Position numbers and translations under genes: made by a program | Part shown: positions 36,440 through 47,833 of the stretch, in pieces | Numbering within the stretch: the stretch's first letter is position 1 | Layout of the letters: the number at the start of each line of letters is the position of its first letter | Notes under the pieces: model-generated | Databases searched by the model: none | Told to the model about the DNA's origin: nothing | Seen by the model: only the letters and a program-made list of their open reading frames with translations | Assembly: GCF_002878395.1 (NCBI RefSeq) | Contig: NW_025856392.1 | Coordinates: 123,197-187,196, forward strand | From: Capsicum annuum | Taxonomy: Eukaryota; Streptophyta; Magnoliopsida; Solanales; Solanaceae | DNA: 64,000 bases | Direction: 5' to 3'

Positions 36440-39260
36440 TGTAATGCCCCGAATCTGGTACCCAAAATGCTACACGATGCTTATGACCCTGAAGGACCAC
36501 AAGCTAACCCATAACTGATATTTGTACCTATATACTACAGAACTGAATGGCCATATGGTTTAAAACTAAATGAACATCTGATAAACAATGTATGAAAATG
36601 GTATAACAATACCAAAGCAAAACTAAAATAACTGTTTAACATACTATAGTCTGAAAGCCTCTAAACTGTCTTAATAAGGAGTTGATGAGACATGTCCCTA
36701 AGTAAGTCTGACTATTAAAATAAACTGAAAACTGAATTAGTAATGAAATCATCATGTCTTTGATGGATGAGGACTCACTGCTTACTCTAACCACTGAACT
36801 GGGATGCTACTAGTTCTCTAGAGCTCGTGTTTTTAAACTTATACTATAAGACACCATAGCACAAATGCGTCAGTACTTTGAATATACTGGTATATAAGTG
36901 AGGTAACCTGAATGCAATAGGTTTATATGCATGAACAATACTAACTGACTGATAAACATGAACATAAGAATACATGAATGCATATGTAACTGTAACTGAG
37001 ATTGTGTTAGGACTGAATACTGAATTCTAATTACTAAGTTTTACTAGTGACAAGGAATTACTGGCATTTGAGGGACTGATACTATGTTACTAATATATGA
37101 ATAATTGTGTCTGATAGTTCTAATTATGAAGAACTGGTCTGGTTGACTGTATCTGATATTCCTAAAGATGAATACTGATGACATGATTTTTGATAACTGA
37201 TATAACTGATAACATGAATGACTGTATCTGACAGTCCAGACTCTGATGGAACTATCTAAGTTCTATTCTATATCTGAGTTGACTGTATCTGATAGTCCTG
37301 AAGATGAATACTGATGATATGAGTTTTGATAACTGATATAACTGATAACATGAATGACTATATCAGATAGTCCTAAATCTAATGGAACTATTTAAGTTCC
37401 ATTCATTATCTGATTTGACTGTATATGATAATCCCAAAATCAAAAGAACTATCTGAGTTCTTTTACTGAGGCTCATACTAAGACTGAGACTATAACTGTG
37501 AGAGGTAATTATAACCAACATGCCCAAAAACAAAAATAGTGGGGTCCAATCTATAACTTCAACTAGAAGGGTGTCAGTACCATGCTACATATAAACACTT
37601 GTTGTGAGTACACCCTTGCTGAGAGGGAGCTCTTTTGTAAACCCCTCCTTGTAGGTAACCCAAATGAGATGTGTATATATTCCTAAATACGAACGGTGCA
37701 TCTCAACCTGCGTTAGCTACATAGTTATGGAACACAAGGATTGCTTCTAAGGATCACACCCTCCACTGAATAATAGGTGAGCCCTAATCCTTGCGTTCAT
37801 TCGGTGTTGAATCCTACTCACAAATGAATAGACACTGAACGGATTAACTATACTAAACTGATTTTACTAAATAGAACTGATTAACTGATGGTATGGTTTA
37901 GCGGTACTGAACTGAATTTATTGAGTTCCGTTGACTAGCGAAATGCTACTGAGATCCAAGGACTGACTGAGAGTACTGAAGTTACTGAGACTTACTCGGA
38001 ATACTGAGATTACGAAGATTACTACACTATAGAGATTACTAAGATTTCTAAGATCTCTTGAGTCACATGACTGACTAAACTCTATGGATCATTGCTTGAC
38101 TGAGAGTATCATGAAAACATTATATGGCTCTAGGCACACAGCTAAATTGTCGGGTACATGTACCCCCAGGACTCGATGGAAGGAAACTGACAAAGCATGA
38201 CTTACATTAACACATAACCACAATTCATAATTTATATATTGAAGAACTTCATCAAATAGGTGATATAAATAAACTTGTACAAACATGGGGATTTCATAAT
38301 ATCATGCTAGTTGGGCACTTTTCCTTCATATCGACATTTAATCAAATACATGATAGGCATAATATATGTTTACACCATTATTCAACAATTACACATCATG
38401 ATTCAACATCTAATTTCATCATCCTAGGGTTTAATTATAGGTTCATATGAATATACATCAATACAAATCAATTCCACATAACATTAATTACCCAACATGG
38501 ATTTGATTTCAATTGAGCATTCTCAACATAAGAAAACCCAACATAAAGTTCATAAGAAAATATAAAATCTTAACTTTAGAAAAGAGATTCTGGGGCTTCA
38601 TGGATGAAAAGAGTCCATAAATAAATACTATGCATACCTTAGTTCATGAGTTGGTGAATATTAACAGCGAAACCTTCTTGAATATGAATCCCCAATAGAA
38701 ACCTAAGCTAGTTCTTAAGAGAAACTAGTATATTTTGGGTGAAGAATGACTAAATCACGTGTTATTGGGTATATATAGGGGTGGGAAATTGACCCTTTTA
38801 ACCTTGGACACATCTTTAATTTTTGAGAAAATTTTTTGATTTTCATCCTTCGCGCGACACACCACTATCACGCCAAGTCACTGGAAAGTGACAAATGGGA
38901 AATTGGATGAACGCGCAACTCAGTGATATTGCATTTCCACCTTGTCTGCGACCTAGAAGTTTGGCGTGACGTACCACTATCACAGAGAAACAATGGAAAT
39001 TGACAATTTCCATTTGAGCTATCTCCACGAAGCACTGAAGGCTCAGGTGATACACTTTCACACTAAAAAGGCTCTAACTCTTCACGCGGGTGTCAAATTT
39101 GGGAGAATTTGGTATCGATGAAAAGCTTATTTGATTCCCCACATGATAAAAAGTGAAAATCTAGAAAATACCTCATTTACAAAAGTGGATTCATCTTTCA
39201 AAGAAAGTTTTTAACTTTCTTTGGAAACTTTTCAAGCTAGGAAAAGTATGGGGTATTAAA
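36440..39260 (-). repeat. Element B right LTR (uninterrupted, holds the empty site)
   Basis: 2,821 bp, from TGTAATGCCCCGAATCTGG to GGGGTATTAAA. It is the 5' LTR on the minus strand. The unoccupied target of complex A is GAAAG at 36,653-36,657. A 136-bp unit occurs twice in tandem (37,142-37,277 and 37,278-37,413), followed by the start of a third, whereas the left LTR has it once (31,580-31,715). TATA box on the minus strand near 38,770. Confidence 0.85.
36653..36657 (+). other. Empty target site of complex A
   Basis: CTATAGTCTGAAAG followed by CCTCTAAACTGTC is continuous here. The same words are separated by 17.7 kb in the left LTR (13,405-13,418 and 31,098 onward). Confidence 0.85.
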
Positions 39261-39265
39261 GAATC

Positions 39266-40684
39266 TAAGGTATGAATCCTTTAAATTTTGATGTTAAATT
39301 CTTGATATTTAGACCAAAAACCCCAAATGCCACAAGGCTTGAAATTATCCCCAAATATGCTTGTTTTGCACAAATTTCTTTAGGGCTTTAACTCCCTAGT
39401 GGTACTTGAACAATGTGTTTTTCTCGAAAACTCATTTTTTATATATGGGACCCACTTAGGGGTTTTTGGTGTCATTTTGGACACAAGCCAAAATGGTCAA
39501 ATATAGGTATTTTTAGTCTCATAATAATGCATAGATTACATTATTAGCTTGGCTCGTGGAAGAAGCTCCGAGAAAAGAGAAAGAAAAGATTGTTGGTTAG
39601 TGAGCTATTTTGACCTAAGGTTAGTTAGGCTTACTTTTGTTAGATTGAGATTTTTCATAATATGAATTGTGATATCTTGATAATATTGGGTGGGGTTTTA
39701 AGTATTGAAATGGTTGATGATAATGCTTGGGACTAGATGAATCACTAAAGTCGTTGAACTTGTAAAGTGTGAAGTTTGACCTATAACTTAGAACCTTGGT
39801 TAGTTTGACTTGTAATTCATGAATAGCATGAGAATACTCTAGTTCTCTAGTAGATAAGAGTGACACTGTTCACTCACCCTAAAAGTACGTTAACCTAGAT
39901 ATACTTAGTTGTGGAATGGACTTAGTGCTTGGGATGACTTAGGAGAATCTTAGAAGAAGCATTGTCCTATAGAACCAGTGTGGATTGGTAAGCCCCTAAG
40001 GCCTGATGTAGATAACTTATTCTAAATATTGGTAGAAGTGAGACTTGTTAAAGAGAGAATTGTGTATTTTTAGAAGCTGAACTTTACCCGTCTAAAGCTT
40101 AAACTATGTGACTTCTTTAATGACCTAGATACTTAATGAACTCATAGATTATGCTTTTGGTGATATAGTGGCTAAACTCTTTAAATGGTCTAAACATGTT
40201 GTCAATGTTGGGATAATATGTATACTTCATTGGTTATCTTGCTATCATGATATAGATAGCATTGGAAAGTCTTATAATTTTAATAAATTGGTATGTTGTC
40301 ACTTAAATTATTGGCTAGTTTACTATGTAAGCCTTGAATTATGTGACAATTTTTGTCATGATTCAAGCTCTATAACTAAGTTAATATTGTGTAAAAGAAT
40401 CACTTGCGCTAGTAATGTGAACCATCTGGGTAATAGAAGAATTCTAAGAGGTACACCCATGACTTATAATTTTCTTATAATAATCATGCTAAAGCCTAGA
40501 AATATGGTTATTGCTCATGTCATTTTGACATATATGTCCATGCAGTTACTCATACACTGTGGTGATGATTCACTGTTAAACACCTTGATATGCATTTTCT
40601 TACCTCTCTTTCACTCTATTGATTGTAGCTTGTACTTGTTCTTACTTTTGCTATATGTATGTAATTGTTGTTTTCATGATGATT
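39266..40684 (+). other. Older repeat-like sequence flanking elements B and C
   Basis: AT-rich sequence continuing from 13,175 once element B is removed. The opening (TATGAATCCTTTAAATTTTG, then a GGGACCCACTTAGGGG block and TTGGACACAAGCC) is of the kind found in plus-strand Solanaceae gypsy LTRs, and the sequence beyond element C ends like such an LTR at about 52,068. An open frame of 173 codons (40,168-40,689) has no motif or repeat that I recognise and is probably fortuitous. Confidence 0.4.
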
Positions 40685-40702
40685 ATTGATAATATGATAA
40701 TG
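40685..40702 (+). repeat. 39-bp minisatellite, left fragment
   Basis: ATTGATAATATGATAATG matches the end of the 39-bp unit found right of element C and is in phase with it. It includes the left copy of the TAATG target duplication (40,698-40,702). Confidence 0.65.
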
Positions 40703-42758
40703 TGTTATAACCCGAACCAGGGCCTGGCCGTGATGAGCATTTAGAACCATTGAGTCCCGAAACACCCTATTCAGAAACATGGTCATAATTATAAAAAGAG
40801 ACAATAACGGAGAGATAAGGTTCCCTCAAAAACATTTATCCTCTGAACAATTATCTGTGAAAATCTTTAACAAATGACTGAAACAATGTCTATCTGAAAA
40901 CTGGGACAAGGCCCTCAGTTGACCCTAAAACTAAATATAATACAAAAGGACTGCAGGACATAAGACCTTCCGAAACATAGAAGGCTCACCACTTGTCTCT
41001 ACAGCTCTGTCTAAAAGTTCTACTGATTCTCTTGACCCCTAGACTAGGCCTCTGAACCTGAGAGGTTGAAGAGGGGAGGGTGTCAGCACAAAAGTACTGG
41101 CACGCAGTCATATCAAAACAAAACATAATATTTTTACAAAGTATAGTTGAGATCCATTATAAAGCAATTTCGTAACAAATCATTTGAAAGCACATGGGTG
41201 TAATGCAATAGTTTTTCTCAACAATAATGAAATGCAACCGAGCTAGGTGGAATACCCTACATAATTTACACCAACTGTCAAACCTTGGTTGCCTCCGAGA
41301 TTAAAGTATAAGTGAGGGAGAGACACTCAAGACCACACAGCATGGTGTCTCAACCAATGGTAGTGCCCAAGATTACTTGGCTCGGGCTCCTACCTATCGT
41401 CCCAATTTGTGAATGACATGAAGTCAAGTACACAAGATAGCTTAGCCTAGTACCAATATTCCGTGTCGGCAAACACGTTATTCCAGTGATGAGCCCTTGT
41501 GTCTCAAATGCCTTCTTCGGGTATCCACCTTTCTCATGTAAAATCAATGCATTCAAACTTTATCTTATTCAATCACTTGTCGTATTCTGTAGGGTGTCGT
41601 CTTACCCGACTTGCAAGTCATCAATATCACATCCACATATGCATAATCATGTAAAAACCAAGGTGCTTCATTATTTACAAGTGGTGAACAATATTTATTT
41701 CAAATTCATGCTCTCTTTTGTTGATTCCAATATAATATGGAGTATCGAAACAGTATCATGGGAATTTGAAAATAATTTATCATTCATATTTATCGAACTT
41801 CCATGGAAAATCTCAAATCACATATGCATGGTTTCAACCATTGAAGTATATAGGCAAACAATTCCCATAACATAAAGAAAACGACTTAGAAATCGTATTG
41901 AAAGCAAGATATTAGCCTTTGATTGAAAACCCCTATTTAAAAGCATGCCTGTTCATAAAAACTACACCCATGAGATTTTTGGATAACCCAACGTACCTCT
42001 ATTTCCAAGGATAATAGGTGTTTCTTTAAGCTTGCGGTTTGTTGATTCCAAATATGTAATTATCTTTGAAAACCTACGGTCAAATCTTGAACTATTTAGG
42101 TTTTTTATTTTGAAACCCTAGAGAGAGTTATTGAACACTTTTGATGAAAGAATATGTATTTTGGGGTCCTTGGAACTAAATCTCATGTTTTAGGGCTAAG
42201 TAAGGGTTGAAAAGGACCACATTGTCCTCAACACGGAGTGTTTAAATCACCAGAATTCCTTACATAAGGGCCGCCCATCCCATTGCTTATGTTCACATAG
42301 GCGCTGCCTAGGCTATCTCCTATGTTTACATAGGCGCCGCCTAGGCTATTGCCTATGCTTTCCAATGGCCATGGGCGATTGGTTAGGCGATGCTTATCAG
42401 TTTGAAGGGTCATAACTTCTTGCTTGAGTGTTGAATTTTAGCCAAATTGGTATCGTTGGAAAGCTAACTCGAATACCTATCATTTTACACATAGTAGGCT
42501 TCCTAATTCAACATACACAGAGAGTTATGGACAATGGAAGCTGACACACTTTACAAAGTCTAGTAAAACTTAGTCGATCGAAATAGTTTCAACTCGTTCT
42601 TGAGTTGAAGGACCTCTATGGTCTAAATTTAAGCTTTAACGGATGCACATGATACACAACAATTAACGTGTCATATTGGCATAGGATTTTATGGCTTCGG
42701 GATTAGTAATGCATCAAAATCATGGTCTATATTATAGCCCGAATTATGGGGCGTTACC
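40703..42758 (-). repeat. Element C left LTR (3' LTR)
   Basis: 2,056 bp. It ends GGGGCGTTACC, with the last A changed to C. Contains three copies of a 33-bp GC-rich unit (42,263-42,357). Lacks about 55 bp near 40,760 present in the other LTR. Confidence 0.9.
42263..42357. repeat. 33-bp GC-rich palindromic repeat, three units
   Basis: Units of the form CATAGGCGCCGCCTAGGCTA followed by TTGCCTATGTTTA start at 42,263, 42,296 and 42,329. Each unit can fold: CATAGGC pairs with GCCTATG around a GCCTAGGC core. The first unit is the most degraded. Confidence 0.85.
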
Positions 42759-42774
42759 TTATCCCCCCTTAGGA
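42759..42774 (-). other. Polypurine tract of element C
   Basis: The minus strand reads CCTAAGGGGGGATAAG immediately before the 3' LTR. Confidence 0.85.
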
Positions 42775-42879
42775 TCATTCGTCCCCGAATGATAATGTGG
42801 GACACAGACAGACACGATTTCAAGAATAATAAATGACTAGGAAAGATAATATATGATTAGTACTTTCTATCTTCTCCTT

Positions 42880-44419
42880 TCTCAAAGCAAACAAATTAGG
42901 ATATTTAATTCTTATGAAATCTTCTGACTCCCAGGTTGCTTCTTCGACTTTCTAATTCCTCCACAGTACCTTTACTGAGGCTATCTCTTTGCTTCTCAGC
43001 TTTCAAACTTGGCGATCTAGAATTTCAACGGGCTCTTCTTCGTAAGACAAGGAGACTCTCACTTTGATACTTTCTACTGGAAATACCATAGAATGATCTC
43101 TAATGTGTTTCTTCAACATGAATACATGGAATACCAGATGAACGAAACCCAAACTTGCAAGCAATTCACACTCATATGCAAATATACCAATCTTTTCAAA
43201 ATATGATATGGCACTACTTAACGAGGGCTCAATTTACCCCTTTTTCCAAACCGCATAACTTTTTTCATAGGAGAAACCTTGAGAAACACCCAATCACAAA
43301 TTTCGAACTCTAGTTCTCTTCTCCATACATCAGCATAGGACTTCTGACGACTCTGAGTAGACTTGAGTTGTTCTCTAATGATTTTCACTTTCTCCATTGC
43401 CTGATGAACAAGATCAGGACCATACAACTAAGTCTCACCCACTTCATACCATCCTATCATAGACCTATATCTCCTCTCATATGAAGCCTCAAAAGGAGCC
43501 ATCTTGATGCTGGCATGGTAGCTATTATTGCAAGCAAATTTAACCAGTGGCACGTGATCTACCCAACTACTTTTAAAATCAATAACGCATGCCCTCAATA
43601 TATCTTCAAGGATCTGAATGGTACGCTTAGCTTGCCCATCTATTTGAGGGTGGAAAGCTGTGCTCAAATTCACTTATGTACCTAAACCCTTCTGAAAGAA
43701 TATCCAAAACTGATATGAAAATTGCGTACCTCTATCGGATATAATGGACACTGGTGCCCCATGAAATCGAACTATCTCCTCAATGTAAATCATAGCATAA
43801 ACCTCTCCCAAATAATTAGTCTTCATAGGTAAAAAGTGGGCCGACTTGGTCAACCGATCTACAATCACCCATATAGAATCATACTAGTTTTGGAATCTCG
43901 GAAGTCCTATAATGAAGTCCATATTTATCATTTCCCACTTCCATAAAGGCAGGGCTATCTCTTGGGAAGTACCACCCGGCCTCATATGTTCTACCTTCAC
44001 TTGCTGACAGTTCAAACCCTTGGACACAAAATCAGCTACACCACGTTTCATGTTATTCAGCCAATACAAGGTTTTCAGATCATTGTACATCTTAGTAGAG
44101 CCTGGGTGAATGACATACCTCGAAGTGTGTGCCTCATTAAGGATTCTTTCCCGTAGCCCATCGATATTCGGAATGCACAACCTACCCTGAAATCTCAGAA
44201 TACCATCGCCACCAATTTTAAACAACATAACCTTTTTTTGACCCAAATCTTTCTTGAGTTGCATCAAGATGGGATCTTCAATCTGCTTCTCCTTAACTTC
44301 AGCACAAAGAGATGACTTAGCTAACTCATGAACAATCACCCCTCCATCTTCAGAATCTAAGAGTCGCACTTCCAGATTTGCAAGGCGGTAAATATACTTC
44401 ACCATCTCTTTCTTTACTT
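42880..44419 (-). pseudogene. Integrase and chromodomain of element C
   Basis: Read leftward from 44,419: EAHTSRYVIHPGSTKMYNDL keeps the zinc-binding His pair, but CPNCQQ reads GLNCQQ (first Cys lost). INMDFIIGLPRF (first catalytic Asp) is followed by a TAG, then WVIVDRLTKSAHFLP, SIISDRGTQFSYQFW (second Asp) and DGQAKRTIQ, where the third catalytic residue Glu has become Lys (near 43,630). VKFACNNSYHASIKMAPFEA and KSYADVWRRELEFE...DWVFLKVSPMK follow. Beyond 43,217 a chromodomain (LSYEEEPVEILDRQV, KEIASVKVLWRN, EEATWESEDFIR) ends near 42,880; its Trp is kept, unlike in complex A. Confidence 0.9.
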
Positions 44420-45832
44420 TTTCTACATGAGAAAGGCTGTCGATAGACAACCTATTGAGGGCGTCGGCTACAATATTGGCCTTGCTCGGATGGTAATACA
44501 GACTCATATCATAGTCTTTCAAAATCTCCATCCAACACCTCTTCCTGAGGTTTAATTCTTTCTATGAGAAAACATACTGTAAACTCTTATGGTTAGTATA
44601 AATATCAACATGCACTCCATAGAGATAGTGCCTCCAGATTCTAAGTGCAAACACTACAGCTTCTAACTCTAAGTCATGAGTGGGGTAGTTGCGCTCATGC
44701 ACCTTTAACTACCTAGATGCATAAGTTATCACCTTACCACACTGCATCAATACACAACCAAGTCCCATATGGGTCGCATCACAATAAACCATAAAATCAT
44801 CTACACTATCGAGAAGGGTCAAAACAGGAGCAGTAGCCAACTTGTCCTTCAATTTCTCAAAATTATTTTCACACTAGTTAGACCATACAAACTTTATCTT
44901 TTTCTGAGTCAGTTTAGTAAGCAATGCGGATATGGATGAAAAACTCTCTATGAACCTTCTGTAATACCCCGCCAAACCCAAAAAGCTCCAAATATTAGTT
45001 GGAGTCGTGGGCCTGGGTTATTTTCTCAATGCTTCAACTTTGTGGGGATCCACTCTTATCTCGTCACTGGACACAATATGCCCCAGGAATGCAATAGCGT
45101 CTAACCAAAATTCACACTTAGAAAATTTGGCATATAACTGATGATCCTTACGGGTCTGAAGGATAATTCAGAGGTGATTGGCGTGATCCTCTTTACTCTT
45201 AGAATAGATCAGAATATCATCAATAAATACAATGATGAACAAGTTAAGAAACTAATGGAACACTCTATTCATAAGATCTATGAAGGATGTAGGGTCATTA
45301 GTCAACCAGAAGGACATGACTAGAAATTTGTAGTAACCATATCGGGTTTGGAAGGCTGTCTTGGGTATGTCTGACTCCCTTACTTTCAACTGATGATAAC
45401 CCGAACGAAGGTCTATTTTTGAAAAACACTTGGCACCCTGAAGTTGGTCAAAAAGGTCGTCCATCCTAGGAAGAGGATATTTATTTTTAATTGTGACCTT
45501 ATTCAGCTGACGGTAGTCTATGCACATCCAAAGGGACCCATCGTTCTTTTGCACGAAGAGCACAGGTGCACCCTATGGGGAAACACTAAGATGAATAAAA
45601 CATTTGTCTAGGACGTATGCAAGCTATTCCTTTAACTTTTTTAGTTATGGGGGAGCCATTCTATATGGTGGAATAGAAATAGGATGAGTGTCTGGCAACA
45701 CATCAATGCCAAAATTTATCTCCCTATCAGGGGGTATCCCTGGGAGATCTTCGGGAAAGACTTCTGGGAATTCATTCACTACAGGGACTAACTGCAGAGA
45801 AAGGTTTCCAACTTTTGAATCTTTTACTCAGA
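44420..45832 (-). pseudogene. Reverse transcriptase and RNase H of element C
   Basis: From 45,563 leftward one frame gives [60 protein letters not shown] and [20 protein letters not shown] (usually FGLTNAPA). The frame then breaks; FIDDIL is readable at 45,207-45,235. RNase H follows: a VYCDATHMGLG block near 44,785 and the [21 protein letters not shown] block at 44,460-44,520, with the last acidic Asp present. Upstream (45,600-45,832) is the protease-to-RT linker with the [10 protein letters not shown] region degraded. Function as for complex A, in a dead copy. Confidence 0.9.
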
Positions 45833-46299
45833 TTATATTATACATACAGCCTTTGGAGATAAGCTTTTGGGCTCTAAGATAAGAGATAAGTGACCTTTAA
45901 GTTCCATAGAACTCCCTGCCCATACAACTGGTGTCTCAATCGAGAAATAAAAAGTGACTTTTCGAGCTCTGCAATCAAGGGTGGTATAACACGAATGGAG
46001 CCAGTCCATCCCAAGGATGGCATCAAAGTCTATCATATCAAGTTCTATAAGGTCTGCCATAATTTCCCTACTATGAATAGACACGACACAATTTCTATAT
46101 ACCCTTCTAGAAACAACAGAATCACCTAGAGAAGTAGAAAAAGAGAAGGGTTCTATAATAACTTCAGGCTCAAACCCAAAACCAACAGCCACATAATGGG
46201 TCACATAAGATAAAGTAGACCCGGGATCAAGCAATACATAAACATCATGAGAAAAGATTCATAGCATACCAGTGACAACATCTGGTGAAGATTCCACCT
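45833..46299 (-). pseudogene. Aspartic protease of element C
   Basis: An open frame from 46,234 to 45,833 reads LDPGSTLSYVTHYVAVGFGF, which carries the active-site DPGS with catalytic Asp, then RRVYRNCVVSIHSREIMADL and LDMIDFDAILGMDWLHSCYT, the clade's second landmark. This is the longest well-preserved protease in the window. The start used here is only the first Met of the frame; the domain belongs to a polyprotein and really begins further upstream, where stops interrupt it. Confidence 0.88.
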
Positions 46300-47622
46300 C
46301 CTAGCGGTTAGTTAAAGAATATAACAGGTTGCGATCGCTTACGACAGCTGAAGAGGCACCCTAAGGAAAAGGATCTATGGAGACAGCTTAGGACTTAGCC
46401 CCCCCCTCCCCCCCCCCCCTATATTTACTCCAGTAGATGGACAATCTCTTTGAAAGTCACCCACTTTGCCATAAGTATAGCAGTTTCTCACCTCAAACCA
46501 GTACTTCCTCAGATGATTCCTTCCTCAAACCTCACACCGTGGATTAGTACATTGCTGCTAGGCCACACTGCCCTGAGACTGTGTATCTAGAGCTTTGGAC
46601 CCATGAGGAGTCTAAAAACTCTGAGTTTGTCTATCTGTCGGTGGTCTGGGTGCAGGGGCGCTGGCTGCTGACTATGCATTATTCCAAAACTTCTTCTTCT
46701 TCGATGAATTATTACCCCAGTTACCACTCTACAGCTGACTTTGATGCTAGTCTGCAGATCTAGCTCACTTAGCCTGTCTTTCTTTATCCAACAATCTTTT
46801 TCTTCTTCTCTTCCACTTGATGCATATGAACGGTCAGTCGAGCAAAGTATAACTCCTTATTCAACATAGCCCCCTAGCACTCAAGTACCAGGTCATCAAC
46901 AAGGCTAGATGCAAATTTCCTCATTCGGGCCCTCATATTACTAGTCAACTCTGGTGCATAACGGGCTAGTTTATTAAACTTCAAAGTGTGCTCCTGGACA
47001 CTCATACTGCCTTGCTTCAGATTCATAAACTCTTTCGCTTTGGCCTTCCTCAACTCCAGAGGAAAGAATCGATTAAGGAAAGCTTTCATAAATTTGCCCC
47101 AAACTGTGGGCTCAGCACTTTCACATTTTACATCTTCCCAGTAGGCATACTACTGACTCGCAACGTCCTTGAGCTAATAAGTTTCTAACTCCACCCCTTC
47201 AACCTCATCCACATGCATCACCTTAAAGATCTTTTCCATCTTATCCATGAACACCTGTGGATCTTCCTCCACCTTGGTGCCAGTAAACTTAGGTGGGTTC
47301 ATCTTCATGAAATTTCCAACTCTAGTAGCCTCAGATGTAACAGATACAGACCCAAAATCTTTCATTATTGAGCCTGGTTAGCTACCAACTATGTTAACAT
47401 ATGAATAGACCATCTGAATTCTGTATTTGAAATATCTCCTCAACCAATTAGGGGACGGTTGGAATTAGTTTGTGAAACCTGGAGTGGACAGGTCAGAACT
47501 GGAGGTACTCCCAGAGTAGGGACAAATTCTGGAGTGTAAGCCCTATTACGGGTCCACATCCCATGGGTGGGACGAACCTCATCTGCCTGAGCATTCTAAT
47601 CGACAATATGACGTGGAGGCAT
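46300..47622 (-). pseudogene. gag of element C
   Basis: The minus strand begins ATGCCTCCACGTCATATTG at 47,622 (MPPRHIVD), with a TAG four codons later. The N-terminal part continues to a MNPPKFTGTKVEEDPQVFMDKMEKIF segment (47,315-47,235) and VMHVDEVEGVELETY. After a break, MKAFLNRFFPLELRKAKAKE and MNLKQGSMSVQEHTLKFNKL follow (47,089-46,960), then YAPELTSNMRARMRKFASSL. The zinc knuckle near 46,445-46,485 reads CYTYGKVGDFQRDCP: the second Cys is Tyr and the His is Asp, so metal binding is lost. A C-run (G on this strand) at 46,399-46,419 lies just downstream. Confidence 0.88.
46399..46419. repeat. Homopolymer C run
   Basis: 21 bases, all C apart from one T at 46,407. It lies within the decayed gag tail of element C. 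Such runs are prone to length errors in sequencing. Confidence 0.9.
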
Positions 47623-47816
47623 AACTTTGTTTTCTGAAACACAAGTGATAATTTATTAGGGAACAATTCAGACTCTGAAGCACGAACTAAATCACAAAGA
47701 AGGGAAATATTTCTTAAACGCCTAGCAGCCTCCTGCTTATAAGTATGACACGCTACAAACCCATAAACAAGACTCTACCCAACGCAATTTCGTAGATACC
47801 CTGGGACCATGAACAG

Positions 47817-47828
47817 TGATTTGATACC
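47817..47828 (-). other. Primer binding site of element C
   Basis: The minus strand reads TGGTATCAAATC, an initiator-Met type site with two changes near its end, five bases from the 5' LTR. Confidence 0.8.
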
Positions 47829-47833
47829 AAGTT

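Larger units (their letters stand above)
13176..39260 (-). mobile_element. Element B: pol-less LTR retroelement, interrupted by complex A
   Basis: Element B is bounded by the 5-bp duplication GAATC at 13,171-13,175 and 39,261-39,265. Its left LTR is in two pieces (13,176-13,418 and 31,098-33,448), its internal region is 33,449-36,439, and its right LTR is 36,440-39,260. Without complex A it would be about 8.4 kb. On the minus strand the right LTR is the 5' LTR, followed by an initiator-Met primer site (TGGTATCAGAG at 36,425-36,435) and leader; a polypurine tract AAGGGGGAGAT precedes the left LTR. LTR, leader and tail sequences match complex A by eye, but no gag or pol domain is present. It is therefore a non-autonomous relative that needed enzymes from a full member of the family. 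Confidence 0.85.

Noticed and set aside
40168..40689. 173-codon open frame, the longest outside pol
   Set aside because: No domain, repeat or codon pattern recognised; it lies in LTR-like sequence and ends in the minisatellite. Most likely fortuitous.
42228..42413. Open frame with repeated GDSLGSAYVNI-like residues
   Set aside because: It is a reading of the 33-bp foldback repeat, with no support as a protein.
45141..46129. Plus-strand open frames (45,141-45,323; 45,688-45,882; 45,890-46,129) inside element C
   Set aside because: Antisense to protease and reverse transcriptase, which are clearly on the minus strand.
46399..46419. C run as a functional G-quadruplex
   Set aside because: A single near-homopolymer in a dead gag, likely a slippage product or a sequencing-sensitive run; no supporting context.
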